Source: CAXMST01 sp964196325
Lineage (GTDB): Bacteria > Actinomycetota > Thermoleophilia > Solirubrobacterales > 70-9
Assembly (NCBI GenBank): GCA_964196325.1
Contig: CAXMST010000053.1
Location: forward strand, 1-5,565
Direction of reading: 5' to 3'
DNA length: 5,565 bases
Every line of letters starts with the position of its first letter. Position 1 is the first letter of the stretch. Below are positions 1 to 5,565 of this stretch, one piece after another. A program made the position numbers and the translations under genes. The notes beneath the pieces were generated by a model. That model had not been told where the DNA came from. It worked only from the letters and a program-made list of their open reading frames with translations, and did no database searches.

Positions 1-1605
1 CTCGGCAACCTCGCGCTCGATCCCGACCGCGACCATGCTCTCGACTCCGCCGTCGTTCTCGACGTACTCCTCCAGCGCCCGGTCGAGCACGTCATAGGGC
101 GGCAGTGAGTCACTGTCCAGCTGATCGGGGCGCAGCTCGGCAGAGGGTGGGCGGTCGATCACCGAGGCCGGCACCAGCTCGCTGCCGGCGACGTCGTTGC
201 GGTGCCGCACCAGCTCGTAGACCAGGGTTTTCGGCACGTCCTTGATCACGGCGAAGCCGCCGGCCATGTCGCCATAGAGGGTCGCGTAGCCGACCGACAT
301 CTCTGACTTGTTCCCGGTGGTCAGCGCCAGCCAGTCGAACTTGTTCGAGAGCGCCATCACGATGTTGCCGCGGATCCGCGCCTGCAGGTTCTCCTCGGCC
401 ACGCCGGGCTCCGTCCCGGCGAAGCGCTCTCGCAGTGCCTCTTCGTAGCGGCCCATCAGTCCGTCGATCGGGACCTCAATCAGATCGCAACCGAGGTTGC
501 GCGCTATCTCCCGCGCGTCGCCTTGAGTCTCGTCGCTGGAGTGGGGGGAAGGCATCACCACGCAGCTCACGCGTTCGGGCTCGACTGCATCAGCGGCCAG
601 CATCGCCACCAGCGCCGAGTCGATCCCACCGGAGAGGCCGAGGACCAGATTGGAGAAGTCGTTCTTGCTGGCGTAGTCACGCAGTCCGAGCCGCAGCGCC
701 GCGTAGACCTCCGCCGCATCCCCGAGCTCGGGCGCGATCGTGCTTGGCACCCCGGGCCTGCCCTTCGAGGTCCCCGGCTCCCTTGCGATCGTGGCCAGCA
801 GTTGCGCGCGGCCGGCGGGCTCAGCGCCCTCCGGCAGGCCCGTGGGCAGCTCGAGGTCGCAGACCAGCAGCTGCTCAGAGAACTGCTCGGCTCGGGCGAT
901 CGTGGCGCCGTCGGCGCCGGCGATCAGGCTGTGGCCGTCGAAGACGAGCTCGTCCTGGCCGCCGACCATGTTGCAGAGCGCCATCGCCACCGCGTTCTCG
1001 CGGGCGCGCTCGCCGACCATCCGTTCCCGGGCAGCGCCCTTGCCGCGCTGGTAGGGGGAGGCCGATGCGTTGATCACCAGCGAGGCACCGGCCAGGGCGG
1101 TGATCGAGGCGGGCGGCCCCGGAAACCAGATGTCCTCGCAGATCGTCAGGCCGATGCGCACGCCACCGAGGTCGATCAGCCCCGGATCGGAGCCCGGCTC
1201 GAAGTAGCGGCGCTCGTCGAAGACGCCGTAGTTGGGTAGCAGCACCTTGTCGTAGGTCGCGAGCAGCGCGCCCCGGCCGAGCACGTGCAGACCGTTCCTC
1301 AGAGCCGGGGCGCGGTGTGGAGCACCGAGCAGCGTGACAATCCCGACGCTGGCCGCGGTGACCTCCGCGACGGCCCGATCGACCGCGTCGAGGAAATGCG
1401 GCTGCAGCAGCAGGTCCTCGGGCGGGTAGCCGGTGATCACCAGCTCCGGCAGCACCACGAGGTCGGCGCCGGCCTCGCGAGCCCGCTCGATCGCTCTGAT
1501 CGAGAGGGCGGCGTTGTCGGCGACGGCACCCACGGTCGGATTGACCTGGGCAAGGGCCAGCCGCAAGGTCTCGGTCGGGGAGTTCGCGCTGCGATCGGCC
1601 GCCAT
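1..1605 (-). CDS. nadE: Glutamine-dependent NAD+ synthetase, C-terminus cut by the window edge
   Basis: This enzyme makes NAD+ from nicotinic acid adenine dinucleotide using ATP and ammonia released from glutamine, the last step of NAD biosynthesis in the cytoplasm. Translation from the ATG at 1605-1603 stays open for 535 codons to the window edge with no stop. Residues about 15-260 form a nitrilase/CN-hydrolase glutaminase domain with the expected triad: E54 in VLPEL, K120 in YDKVLLPNYGVFDE and C156 in TICEDIW. Residues about 295-535 form the synthetase domain with the ATP-pyrophosphatase P-loop SGGIDS (325-330), the TTGNKSE motif (429-435) and the following GYATLYGDMAGG. The C-terminal SVIDRPPSAELRPDQ and DYxxLD-like stretch (PPYDVLDRALEEYV) is also typical. 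Two-domain bacterial NadE proteins are commonly about 540-590 residues, so only a short tail should be missing. The start is the only ATG before the first strand (TLRLALAQ); no clear Shine-Dalgarno sequence precedes it. The gene lies 55 bases after the oxidoreductase stop on the same strand. Identification is secure. Confidence 0.96.
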   Translation of the reverse strand, partial: MAADRSANSPTETLRLALAQVNPTVGAVADNAALSIRAIERAREAGADLVVLPELVITGYPPEDLLLQPHFLDAVDRAVAEVTAASVGIVTLLGAPHRAPALRNGLHVLGRGALLATYDKVLLPNYGVFDERRYFEPGSDPGLIDLGGVRIGLTICEDIWFPGPPASITALAGASLVINASASPYQRGKGAARERMVGERARENAVAMALCNMVGGQDELVFDGHSLIAGADGATIARAEQFSEQLLVCDLELPTGLPEGAEPAGRAQLLATIAREPGTSKGRPGVPSTIAPELGDAAEVYAALRLGLRDYASKNDFSNLVLGLSGGIDSALVAMLAADAVEPERVSCVVMPSPHSSDETQGDAREIARNLGCDLIEVPIDGLMGRYEEALRERFAGTEPGVAEENLQARIRGNIVMALSNKFDWLALTTGNKSEMSVGYATLYGDMAGGFAVIKDVPKTLVYELVRHRNDVAGSELVPASVIDRPPSAELRPDQLDSDSLPPYDVLDRALEEYVENDGGVESMVAVGIEREVAE

Positions 1606-1628
1606 CGCAGGGATTATCGCGCCCCCGC

Positions 1629-1640
1629 CCGCGGCCGCGG
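1629..1640. repeat. 12-base perfect palindrome in the oxidoreductase-nadE gap
   Basis: CCGCGGCCGCGG is its own reverse complement and contains a NotI site (1631-1638). It lies within the 55-base gap between the oxidoreductase stop (1661) and the nadE start (1605). It has no loop and no T-run follows it in the direction of transcription, so it is not a convincing intrinsic terminator. It could be a protein-binding site, or chance in such GC-rich sequence; similar GCGGCC repetition occurs inside the deacetylase gene near 5005-5020. Confidence 0.3.
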
Positions 1641-1660
1641 CGCTGGGCCCGGCTTCGAGC

Positions 1661-3922
1661 TCAGGCGGCGCTGACCGACACGGGAATCCCGTTCAGCACC
1701 GCGTTGCCCGAGACGGCATCGAGCAGCGTCTCATCTGCCAGCACGTTCGAGTTCACCCCGCGGTGCTCGGAGGCGACGCTCAAGCGGCTGGCCTCGACGT
1801 CATGACCCCAGCCATGGGGGATCGAGACCACCCCCTGCATGATCGACTCGGTCACCTCGACCGGGACCTCGATCGAGCCGGTCCGCGATGCGACCCTGGC
1901 GAGGCCTCTGTCTCCGAGACCAAGCCGCTGGGCGTCGACTGGGTTGACCTGCATCGTGCAACGGTCTGCGCCACGCACCAGGTGGGGGAGGTTGTGCATC
2001 CAAGAGTTGTTCGAGCGCAGATGCCGGCGTCCGATCAGCAGCATGCCGCCGTTCGGGCCGGGCTCCGCGAGCGAGCTCTCGAGACGATCGAGATCGCCGA
2101 TGATCTGCGCCGGGCAGAGCTCGATCTTGCCGCTGGGCGTGCGCAGCACCTCCGGCAGCCGCGGCTCCAGTGGGCCGAGATCGATCCCGTGCGGCGCCGC
2201 CTCCAGCGCATCCAGCGAGAGCCCCTGACCCTGGCCGCGCCCCGCTCGGCCGGCGATCCCGGCGCCGTAGGGGCCGCAGCGCAGCAACAGGTCGAGAACC
2301 CGCTCGGGTCCACATCGCTCACCGAGCGCGGCCAGCACCTCGTTGGGGTCAAGTCCTTCGGCTGGGGATTCAGCGGTGACGGTCTCGCGCTGCGCCGCGG
2401 CGAGGGCGACGAAGTCGTCGAGCGCGTCGAGATCGGCCGCGGGGCCCTGGCCGATGACCACACCGAGCAGCCCCAACAGCGTCCGCCACTCCTCGACCAT
2501 GCCCTCTCGCAGCGGCAGTGAGGGGGGCGAGTAGTTCGCGACATTGCGGATCGAGAGCTGGTAGAAGGCGAAGTCGTAGTGGCCCCGCTCGAGCGGGCTT
2601 GGCACCGGCAGCACCACATCGGCGAGCGCGGTGGTCTCGTTCAGGTAGCAATCGACCGAGACCATGAACTCGAGCGAGCCGAGCGCCGAGCGCATCCGCT
2701 CCGAGTTCGGGGTCGAGAGCGCCGGGTTGCCGGCGACCGTGATCATCGCTCGGATCCGGCCCTCGCCGGCGGTTTCGATCTCCTCCGCCAGGGCAGCCAC
2801 GGGCAACTCTCCGAACGACTCGTCGAGGCCGCGCACACGGCTCTGCCAGCGACCGAGCTTGACGCCGCGGCCGTGGCCGGGCTCGCCGGTCGAGTTCGAC
2901 TGGCCGGCGGCTGCGAGGGGGAACATCGCCCCGCCGGGTCGGTCGAGGTTGCCCGTGATCACGTTGAGCACGTCGACGAGCCAGCTCGCGAGGGTGCCAA
3001 AGCTCTGGGTCGTGGTTCCGATCCGCGCGTAGACGGCCGCGCTGGGGGCGGCCCCGAGCTCCTGAGCCAGGCGGCGGATATCGGCGGCCCCGATCCCGCA
3101 GACCGCCTCGACCGCCTCCGGTGAGAACGGGGCCAGCAGTGCTTCGAGTTGACCGAAGTCGTTGCTCAGGGGTCGCAGGCGTCCGGGCTCGGCGAGGCCC
3201 TCGGCGAGAATCGTCGAGGCGAGTGCGGCCAGCAGGTGCGCGTCGTGCGCGGGTCGGATGAAGTGATGCTGATCGGCGACCTCGGCGGTTCGGGAGCGTC
3301 GCGGGTCGACCACCACGAGCTTGCCGCCACGCTCGCGCAGGCGTCGCAGCCGGCCACGCAGGTCGGGGGCGGTGAGCAGGGAGCCGTTTGAAGCGAGCGG
3401 GTTGGCACCGAGGATCAGCAGATAGTCGCTGCGGTCGATGTCGGGGATCGGCACGCTGAGCCCGGCGCCGAACATCAATCCGACCGCGACCTGCTTGGGC
3501 AGCTGGTCCACCGAGGAGGCGCTGAAGATGTTGCGGGAGCCGAGCCCCTTGAGCAGCGCGCGCAGGTGGATCGCGCCGTCCATGCTGTGTGCGTTGGGGT
3601 TGCCGACATAGGCCCCTACCGCGTTGCGGTCGCCGTCGGCGAGGATCGGGGCCAGCCCCGCCTCAACCGCCTTGAAAGCCTCCTCCCAAGTCGCCTCGAC
3701 CAGCTCTCCGTCGCGGCGGACCAGCGGCGCGGCGAGCCTGTCGGGGTCGCCGTGCAGCTCGCCGAGGCTGGCGCCCTTGGGGCAGATGAAGCCCTGGCTG
3801 AATGGGTCCTCGGCGTCGCCCCTGATCTTGGTCACCTCGTGCCCCGCGAGTGTGATCTCGAGCCCGCAGGTCGCCTCACAGAGCGGACAGGTGCGGTGGG
3901 TGAGGGTGCCGGACGCGCTCAT
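1661..3922 (-). CDS. Molybdopterin-dependent oxidoreductase (MopB / formate dehydrogenase-like), 4Fe-4S
   Basis: This is a 753-residue member of the DMSO reductase/formate dehydrogenase superfamily, binding a bis-molybdopterin guanine dinucleotide cofactor and one 4Fe-4S cluster. Cysteines C12, C15, C19 and C47 (CPLCEATCG and ICPKG) form the N-terminal cluster site, and K49 of CPKG matches the Lys that links cluster and cofactor in the family. Cofactor-binding signatures follow: LLILGANPLASNG (168-180), VVVDPRRSRTAEVAD (203-217), ITGNLDRPGGAMF (322-334) and ADVVLPVPSPLERGHYD (434-450). The dinucleotide-binding C-terminal domain is about 626-753. At the position of Sec/Cys in formate dehydrogenases (VUHGP) I align V-D-Q-L-P, placing D139 there and Q140 where the catalytic His would be, so formate activity is doubtful; nitrate reductase NarG uses an Asp ligand. 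There is no Tat signal, so it should be cytoplasmic. No fdhD, fdhE or NADH-binding partner gene is visible. The ATG at 3922 lies 18 bases after the channel stop, with only a weak ribosome binding site. Family is certain, substrate unknown. Confidence 0.93.
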   Translation of the reverse strand: MSASGTLTHRTCPLCEATCGLEITLAGHEVTKIRGDAEDPFSQGFICPKGASLGELHGDPDRLAAPLVRRDGELVEATWEEAFKAVEAGLAPILADGDRNAVGAYVGNPNAHSMDGAIHLRALLKGLGSRNIFSASSVDQLPKQVAVGLMFGAGLSVPIPDIDRSDYLLILGANPLASNGSLLTAPDLRGRLRRLRERGGKLVVVDPRRSRTAEVADQHHFIRPAHDAHLLAALASTILAEGLAEPGRLRPLSNDFGQLEALLAPFSPEAVEAVCGIGAADIRRLAQELGAAPSAAVYARIGTTTQSFGTLASWLVDVLNVITGNLDRPGGAMFPLAAAGQSNSTGEPGHGRGVKLGRWQSRVRGLDESFGELPVAALAEEIETAGEGRIRAMITVAGNPALSTPNSERMRSALGSLEFMVSVDCYLNETTALADVVLPVPSPLERGHYDFAFYQLSIRNVANYSPPSLPLREGMVEEWRTLLGLLGVVIGQGPAADLDALDDFVALAAAQRETVTAESPAEGLDPNEVLAALGERCGPERVLDLLLRCGPYGAGIAGRAGRGQGQGLSLDALEAAPHGIDLGPLEPRLPEVLRTPSGKIELCPAQIIGDLDRLESSLAEPGPNGGMLLIGRRHLRSNNSWMHNLPHLVRGADRCTMQVNPVDAQRLGLGDRGLARVASRTGSIEVPVEVTESIMQGVVSIPHGWGHDVEASRLSVASEHRGVNSNVLADETLLDAVSGNAVLNGIPVSVSAA

Positions 3923-3940
3923 CAGCCGGTGCCAATTGTC

Positions 3941-4696
3941 TCAGACTGGAGGCTGCCGACCGGGATCGTTCCCGGGCGGGGGCCCGTCCGGCTCGCCGGC
4001 TCGCCCGATCCGGCCGATCACGGGGCCCGTCGCCCTCGCCCTGCCCAGGTTGGAGACGAGCAGCGCGACCACCGTGACCAGGTAGATCTGCCCGGCCAGG
4101 GCCTCCGTGATCGAGAGCGCCCGGCCGACCTCGGTGCCGGCGGTGAAGTCGCCGTAGCCGGTGGTGGTCAGGGTCGCAAGGCTGAAGTAGAGAAAGTCGT
4201 TGGCCGTCGCGTCGCTCTGGCTGAAGTTGGAGAAGAACGGCTCGTTGCTGATGTTCTGGACCAGACTGTAGGTGAAGGCGAACGCCAGCCCGAGCAGCAG
4301 ATAGAGGCAGAGTCCCGCGAAGACGGTCTCCAGCGTCACGCGCTTGTGCTCGGCGATCTCGTCCCGGAGCCCGATCGTGATCGCGATCGGCGCGAGCAGC
4401 ACCAGGGCGAGGCTGATCAGTCGGGGAATCACCGGCCCTACCTGATTCGGCGAGATCAAGATTCCGGTGGAGATCGCGATCAGGACCAGAAAGCCGACGC
4501 CGGCGATCCGCATCAGCGGGCCCTGGGCGCCGGCGGTGCTGAGCGCAACCAGCACGACCACGCCCTGGAGGATGACCGCGACCAAGCGCGCCCACTCCTC
4601 GTCCGGGGCGGCCATCTGAAAGAGCAGCGCGACCCCGATCGCAGTGAGCACGATCCCGAAGCTGCGCCGCCGGCCGCTAAAGCGCCAAGCCTTCAC
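3941..4696 (-). CDS. Potassium-channel-type membrane protein (ion channel, pore-loop)
   Basis: This 251-residue protein is predicted to form a K+-selective pore in the cytoplasmic membrane. The filter LTTTGYGDF (176-184) is canonical, preceded by a pore helix (about 165-176) and flanked by hydrophobic segments at about 121-146 and 193-217, which is the two-helix-plus-pore Ion_trans_2 arrangement. Four more hydrophobic segments precede it (about 13-30, 36-54, 61-82 and 88-110), giving a six-segment layout. The fourth carries a single Arg (R92) near its start, not the regular Arg/Lys array of a voltage-sensor S4, so voltage gating is not indicated. There is no RCK/TrkA-N or cyclic-nucleotide domain: after the last helix only about 34 residues remain, basic then rich in Pro and Gly. 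The start is GTG at 4696-4694, the only start codon between the upstream in-frame TGA and the first hydrophobic segment; no strong Shine-Dalgarno sequence is seen. The stop is 18 bases before the oxidoreductase start, suggesting co-transcription. The channel fold is secure; the gating signal is unknown. Confidence 0.9.
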   Translation of the reverse strand: MKAWRFSGRRRSFGIVLTAIGVALLFQMAAPDEEWARLVAVILQGVVVLVALSTAGAQGPLMRIAGVGFLVLIAISTGILISPNQVGPVIPRLISLALVLLAPIAITIGLRDEIAEHKRVTLETVFAGLCLYLLLGLAFAFTYSLVQNISNEPFFSNFSQSDATANDFLYFSLATLTTTGYGDFTAGTEVGRALSITEALAGQIYLVTVVALLVSNLGRARATGPVIGRIGRAGEPDGPPPGNDPGRQPPV

Positions 4697-4706
4697 AGCG
4701 CCGATC

Positions 4707-5564
4707 GTGGCAACGGACCCGGACGACCCGGCCGGAGCGGCGACCCTTCAAGATGAAGGAGATGGCGGAGGGAGGCCGACGATCAGCAAGCTTGTGATCA
4801 CAGCCGACGACTACGGCTGCAGACCCGCCTACGACGAGGGCATCCTGACCGCGGCGCGGGTGGGCGCCGTTGACTCCGTTAGCGCCTTCGCCCTGCGCTC
4901 CGCGCTCGGCCCCGAGCCCCTGCTCGAGACGGGAGTCGAGATCGGCCTGCACCTGGAGCTCGGCGCCGAGGGGGACTCCGCCCGGGCCGATGCCACCGAG
5001 CGGGCCGCGGCCGCGGCCGCGATCGCCGAGCAATACGGGGCCTTCGCGCAACGTTTTCGGCAGCCGCCTGCCTATCTCGACGGGCATCGGCACGGGCATG
5101 CTCGGGATGGGCTCGGCATCGTGCTCAGCGACTTCGCGGTCGCCCACGACCTGCCGGTGCGCTCGATCGGCGAGCGCCATCGCCGCCTGCTCCGGTGCCG
5201 TGGCGTACCAACGCCGGATCTACTGATCGGCAGGACGCATGAGTCCGAGCCGCCGCTGCCGGCGGAGCTCGGGGCCGGCGCCGATGCGATCGCAGCGCTG
5301 CCCCCGGTGGTCGAGTGGATGACCCATCCCGGACGGCGTGACCCCGAGGCACGCTCCCGCTACGACCGCGGCCGCGAGGTCGACCTCGAGCTACTGCTCG
5401 GCTGGCAGGCTCCCGAGAGCCTGCAGCGGAGCACTCACCGCGCGGCGCTGTCGCCGGCCGGCGCCGTCTGTGCTGTCGAGTCCTGGGCCACGGTCGCCGC
5501 CAGCTCCTCGAGCGAGGCCTCCAGGTCCTCGGCGAAAGAGTCCAATCCCGCCATCGTCTCGTAG
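4707..5564 (+). CDS. ChbG/YdjC-family carbohydrate deacetylase (start uncertain)
   Basis: Members of this family, such as E. coli ChbG and HpnK, are metal-dependent deacetylases that remove N-acetyl groups from sugars such as chitooligosaccharides or from related substrates. The signature elements appear in order: ITADDYG (metal-binding ADD, 4797-4817), IGLHLEL (His at 4950-4952), YLDGHRHGH (HxxxH-type metal and catalytic histidines, 5073-5099) and VEWMTHPG (5310-5333), then the usual Tyr/Arg-rich segment RYDRGREVDLELLL. The start is unresolved. GTG 4707 is the nearest canonical codon that keeps the whole first beta strand and avoids the channel gene. However, a strong GGAGG at 4771-4775 points to a start near 4782, where the codon is ATC (giving MSKLVITADDYG, like family N-termini); GTG 4794 would clip the first strand. 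The last ~43 residues (from about 5435) are Ser/Ala-rich, do not resemble the family, and lie opposite a minus-strand gene end. No signal peptide is seen. Substrate cannot be assigned. Confidence 0.85.
   Translation: MATDPDDPAGAATLQDEGDGGGRPTISKLVITADDYGCRPAYDEGILTAARVGAVDSVSAFALRSALGPEPLLETGVEIGLHLELGAEGDSARADATERAAAAAAIAEQYGAFAQRFRQPPAYLDGHRHGHARDGLGIVLSDFAVAHDLPVRSIGERHRRLLRCRGVPTPDLLIGRTHESEPPLPAELGAGADAIAALPPVVEWMTHPGRRDPEARSRYDRGREVDLELLLGWQAPESLQRSTHRAALSPAGAVCAVESWATVAASSSSEASRSSAKESNPAIVS
4771..4775 (+). promoter_or_regulatory. Shine-Dalgarno GGAGG for the deacetylase
   Basis: GGAGG sits in a purine-rich run (GCGGAGGGAGG, 4765-4775) and is the best ribosome binding site in the window. 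It stands 6 bases before the in-frame ATC at 4782 and 18 bases before the in-frame GTG at 4794. It therefore argues that translation of the deacetylase begins after it rather than at GTG 4644 or GTG 4707. No matching -35/-10 promoter could be recognised in 4697-4770. Confidence 0.5.
5405..5424 (-). terminator. Possible terminator hairpin after the right-edge minus-strand gene
   Basis: GCAGGCTC (5405-5412) and GAGCCTGC (5417-5424) are perfect inverted repeats around a 4-base loop, giving an 8-bp GC-rich stem. The hairpin begins 10 bases past the stop codon (5437-5435) of the minus-strand partial gene, the spacing expected of a terminator. No T-run follows on the minus strand, so it would be a U-tract-less type, as is often proposed in actinobacteria. 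It also lies inside the deacetylase reading frame, where it could be coincidental. Confidence 0.4.
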
Positions 5565-5565
5565 T
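5435..5565 (-). CDS. C-terminal end of an unidentified minus-strand protein (partial)
   Basis: Reading the minus strand from the right edge gives an open frame of 42 complete codons ending at TGA 5437-5435. Its sequence includes LDSFAEDLEASLEELAATV, an acidic amphipathic helix with hydrophobic residues spaced by three and four (L, F, L, L, L, V), followed by a Thr/Ala/Pro-rich flexible tail. This pattern looks like a real protein C-terminus. A Met lies at 5554-5552, which could make a 39-residue small protein, but the frame is open upstream to the window edge and no Shine-Dalgarno sequence can be checked, so a longer gene continuing to the right is more likely. It overlaps the deacetylase tail by 130 bases in convergent orientation, and a hairpin lies just past the stop. 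No family can be named. Third positions of the two opposite frames coincide, so GC at third position cannot tell which is real. Confidence 0.5.
   Translation of the reverse strand, partial: YETMAGLDSFAEDLEASLEELAATVAQDSTAQTAPAGDSAAR

Noticed and set aside
523..1239. Plus-strand open frames opposite nadE
   Set aside because: They cross the glutaminase and synthetase domains of nadE on the opposite strand and show no family motif.
1433..2521. Long plus-strand open frame (362 codons) opposite nadE and the oxidoreductase
   Set aside because: It runs antisense across two genes with clear family motifs; its product is His/Arg/Gln-rich with no recognisable domain, as expected of a GC-rich antisense shadow.
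1661..3922. Selenocysteine-containing formate dehydrogenase
   Set aside because: There is no in-frame TGA within the coding region, and the position aligned to Sec encodes Asp (GAC), so no recoding is needed or indicated.
4644..4706. Deacetylase start at GTG 4644
   Set aside because: It would overlap the divergent channel coding region by 53 bases, adds a basic segment absent from the family, and lies far upstream of the only strong ribosome binding site.
3566..4756. Long plus-strand open frame (396 codons) spanning the oxidoreductase start and the whole channel gene
   Set aside because: It is antisense to the channel with its intact TTTGYGDF filter and to the oxidoreductase cluster motif; the product is a low-complexity Asp/Arg/Gln/Glu-rich chain, a shadow of membrane-protein codons.
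4697..4770. Divergent promoter between the channel and deacetylase genes
   Set aside because: A TTGAAG on the minus strand (4751-4746) resembles a -35 box, but no -10-like sequence follows at a suitable distance in this GC-rich stretch.

Overview
The window reads as chromosomal DNA from a high-GC bacterium, most likely an actinobacterium. GC is roughly two thirds, codon third positions are almost all G or C, GTG occurs as a start codon, and the molybdopterin enzyme resembles an actinobacterial type. The abundant CGATCG/GATC-rich codons and the gene content would suit the Thermoleophilia (Solirubrobacter-like), but that placement is a weak inference. I see no transposase, tRNA, rRNA, CRISPR array, riboswitch or phage gene.

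Layout. Positions 1-1605 (minus strand) hold an almost complete glutamine-dependent NAD+ synthetase (nadE), whose last residues run off the left edge. Positions 1661-3922 (minus) hold a 753-residue molybdopterin (MopB/formate dehydrogenase-like) oxidoreductase with one N-terminal 4Fe-4S motif. Positions 3941-4696 (minus) hold a 251-residue potassium-channel-type membrane protein with a canonical TTTGYGDF filter. These three genes are read in the order channel, oxidoreductase, nadE with gaps of 18 and 55 bases, so they may be one transcript. A plus-strand ChbG/YdjC-family carbohydrate deacetylase (about 4707-5564) is divergent from the channel. At the right edge the 3' end of an unidentified minus-strand gene (5435-5565) overlaps the deacetylase tail, and a perfect 8-bp-stem hairpin lies just past its stop codon.

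How the genes may work together. NadE makes NAD+, the oxidoreductase is a cytoplasmic redox enzyme of unknown substrate, and the channel would conduct K+. Shared orientation and tight spacing suggest co-expression, but nothing in the sequence shows a shared pathway. The deacetylase is divergent and is probably functionally separate.

Nothing here is clearly a new system. The points most worth a second look are the Asp that appears to occupy the molybdenum-ligand position of the oxidoreductase, the unresolved start of the deacetylase (a strong Shine-Dalgarno sequence in front of ATC, plus a GTGA stop/start overlap), and the convergent overlap with a hairpin at the right end.
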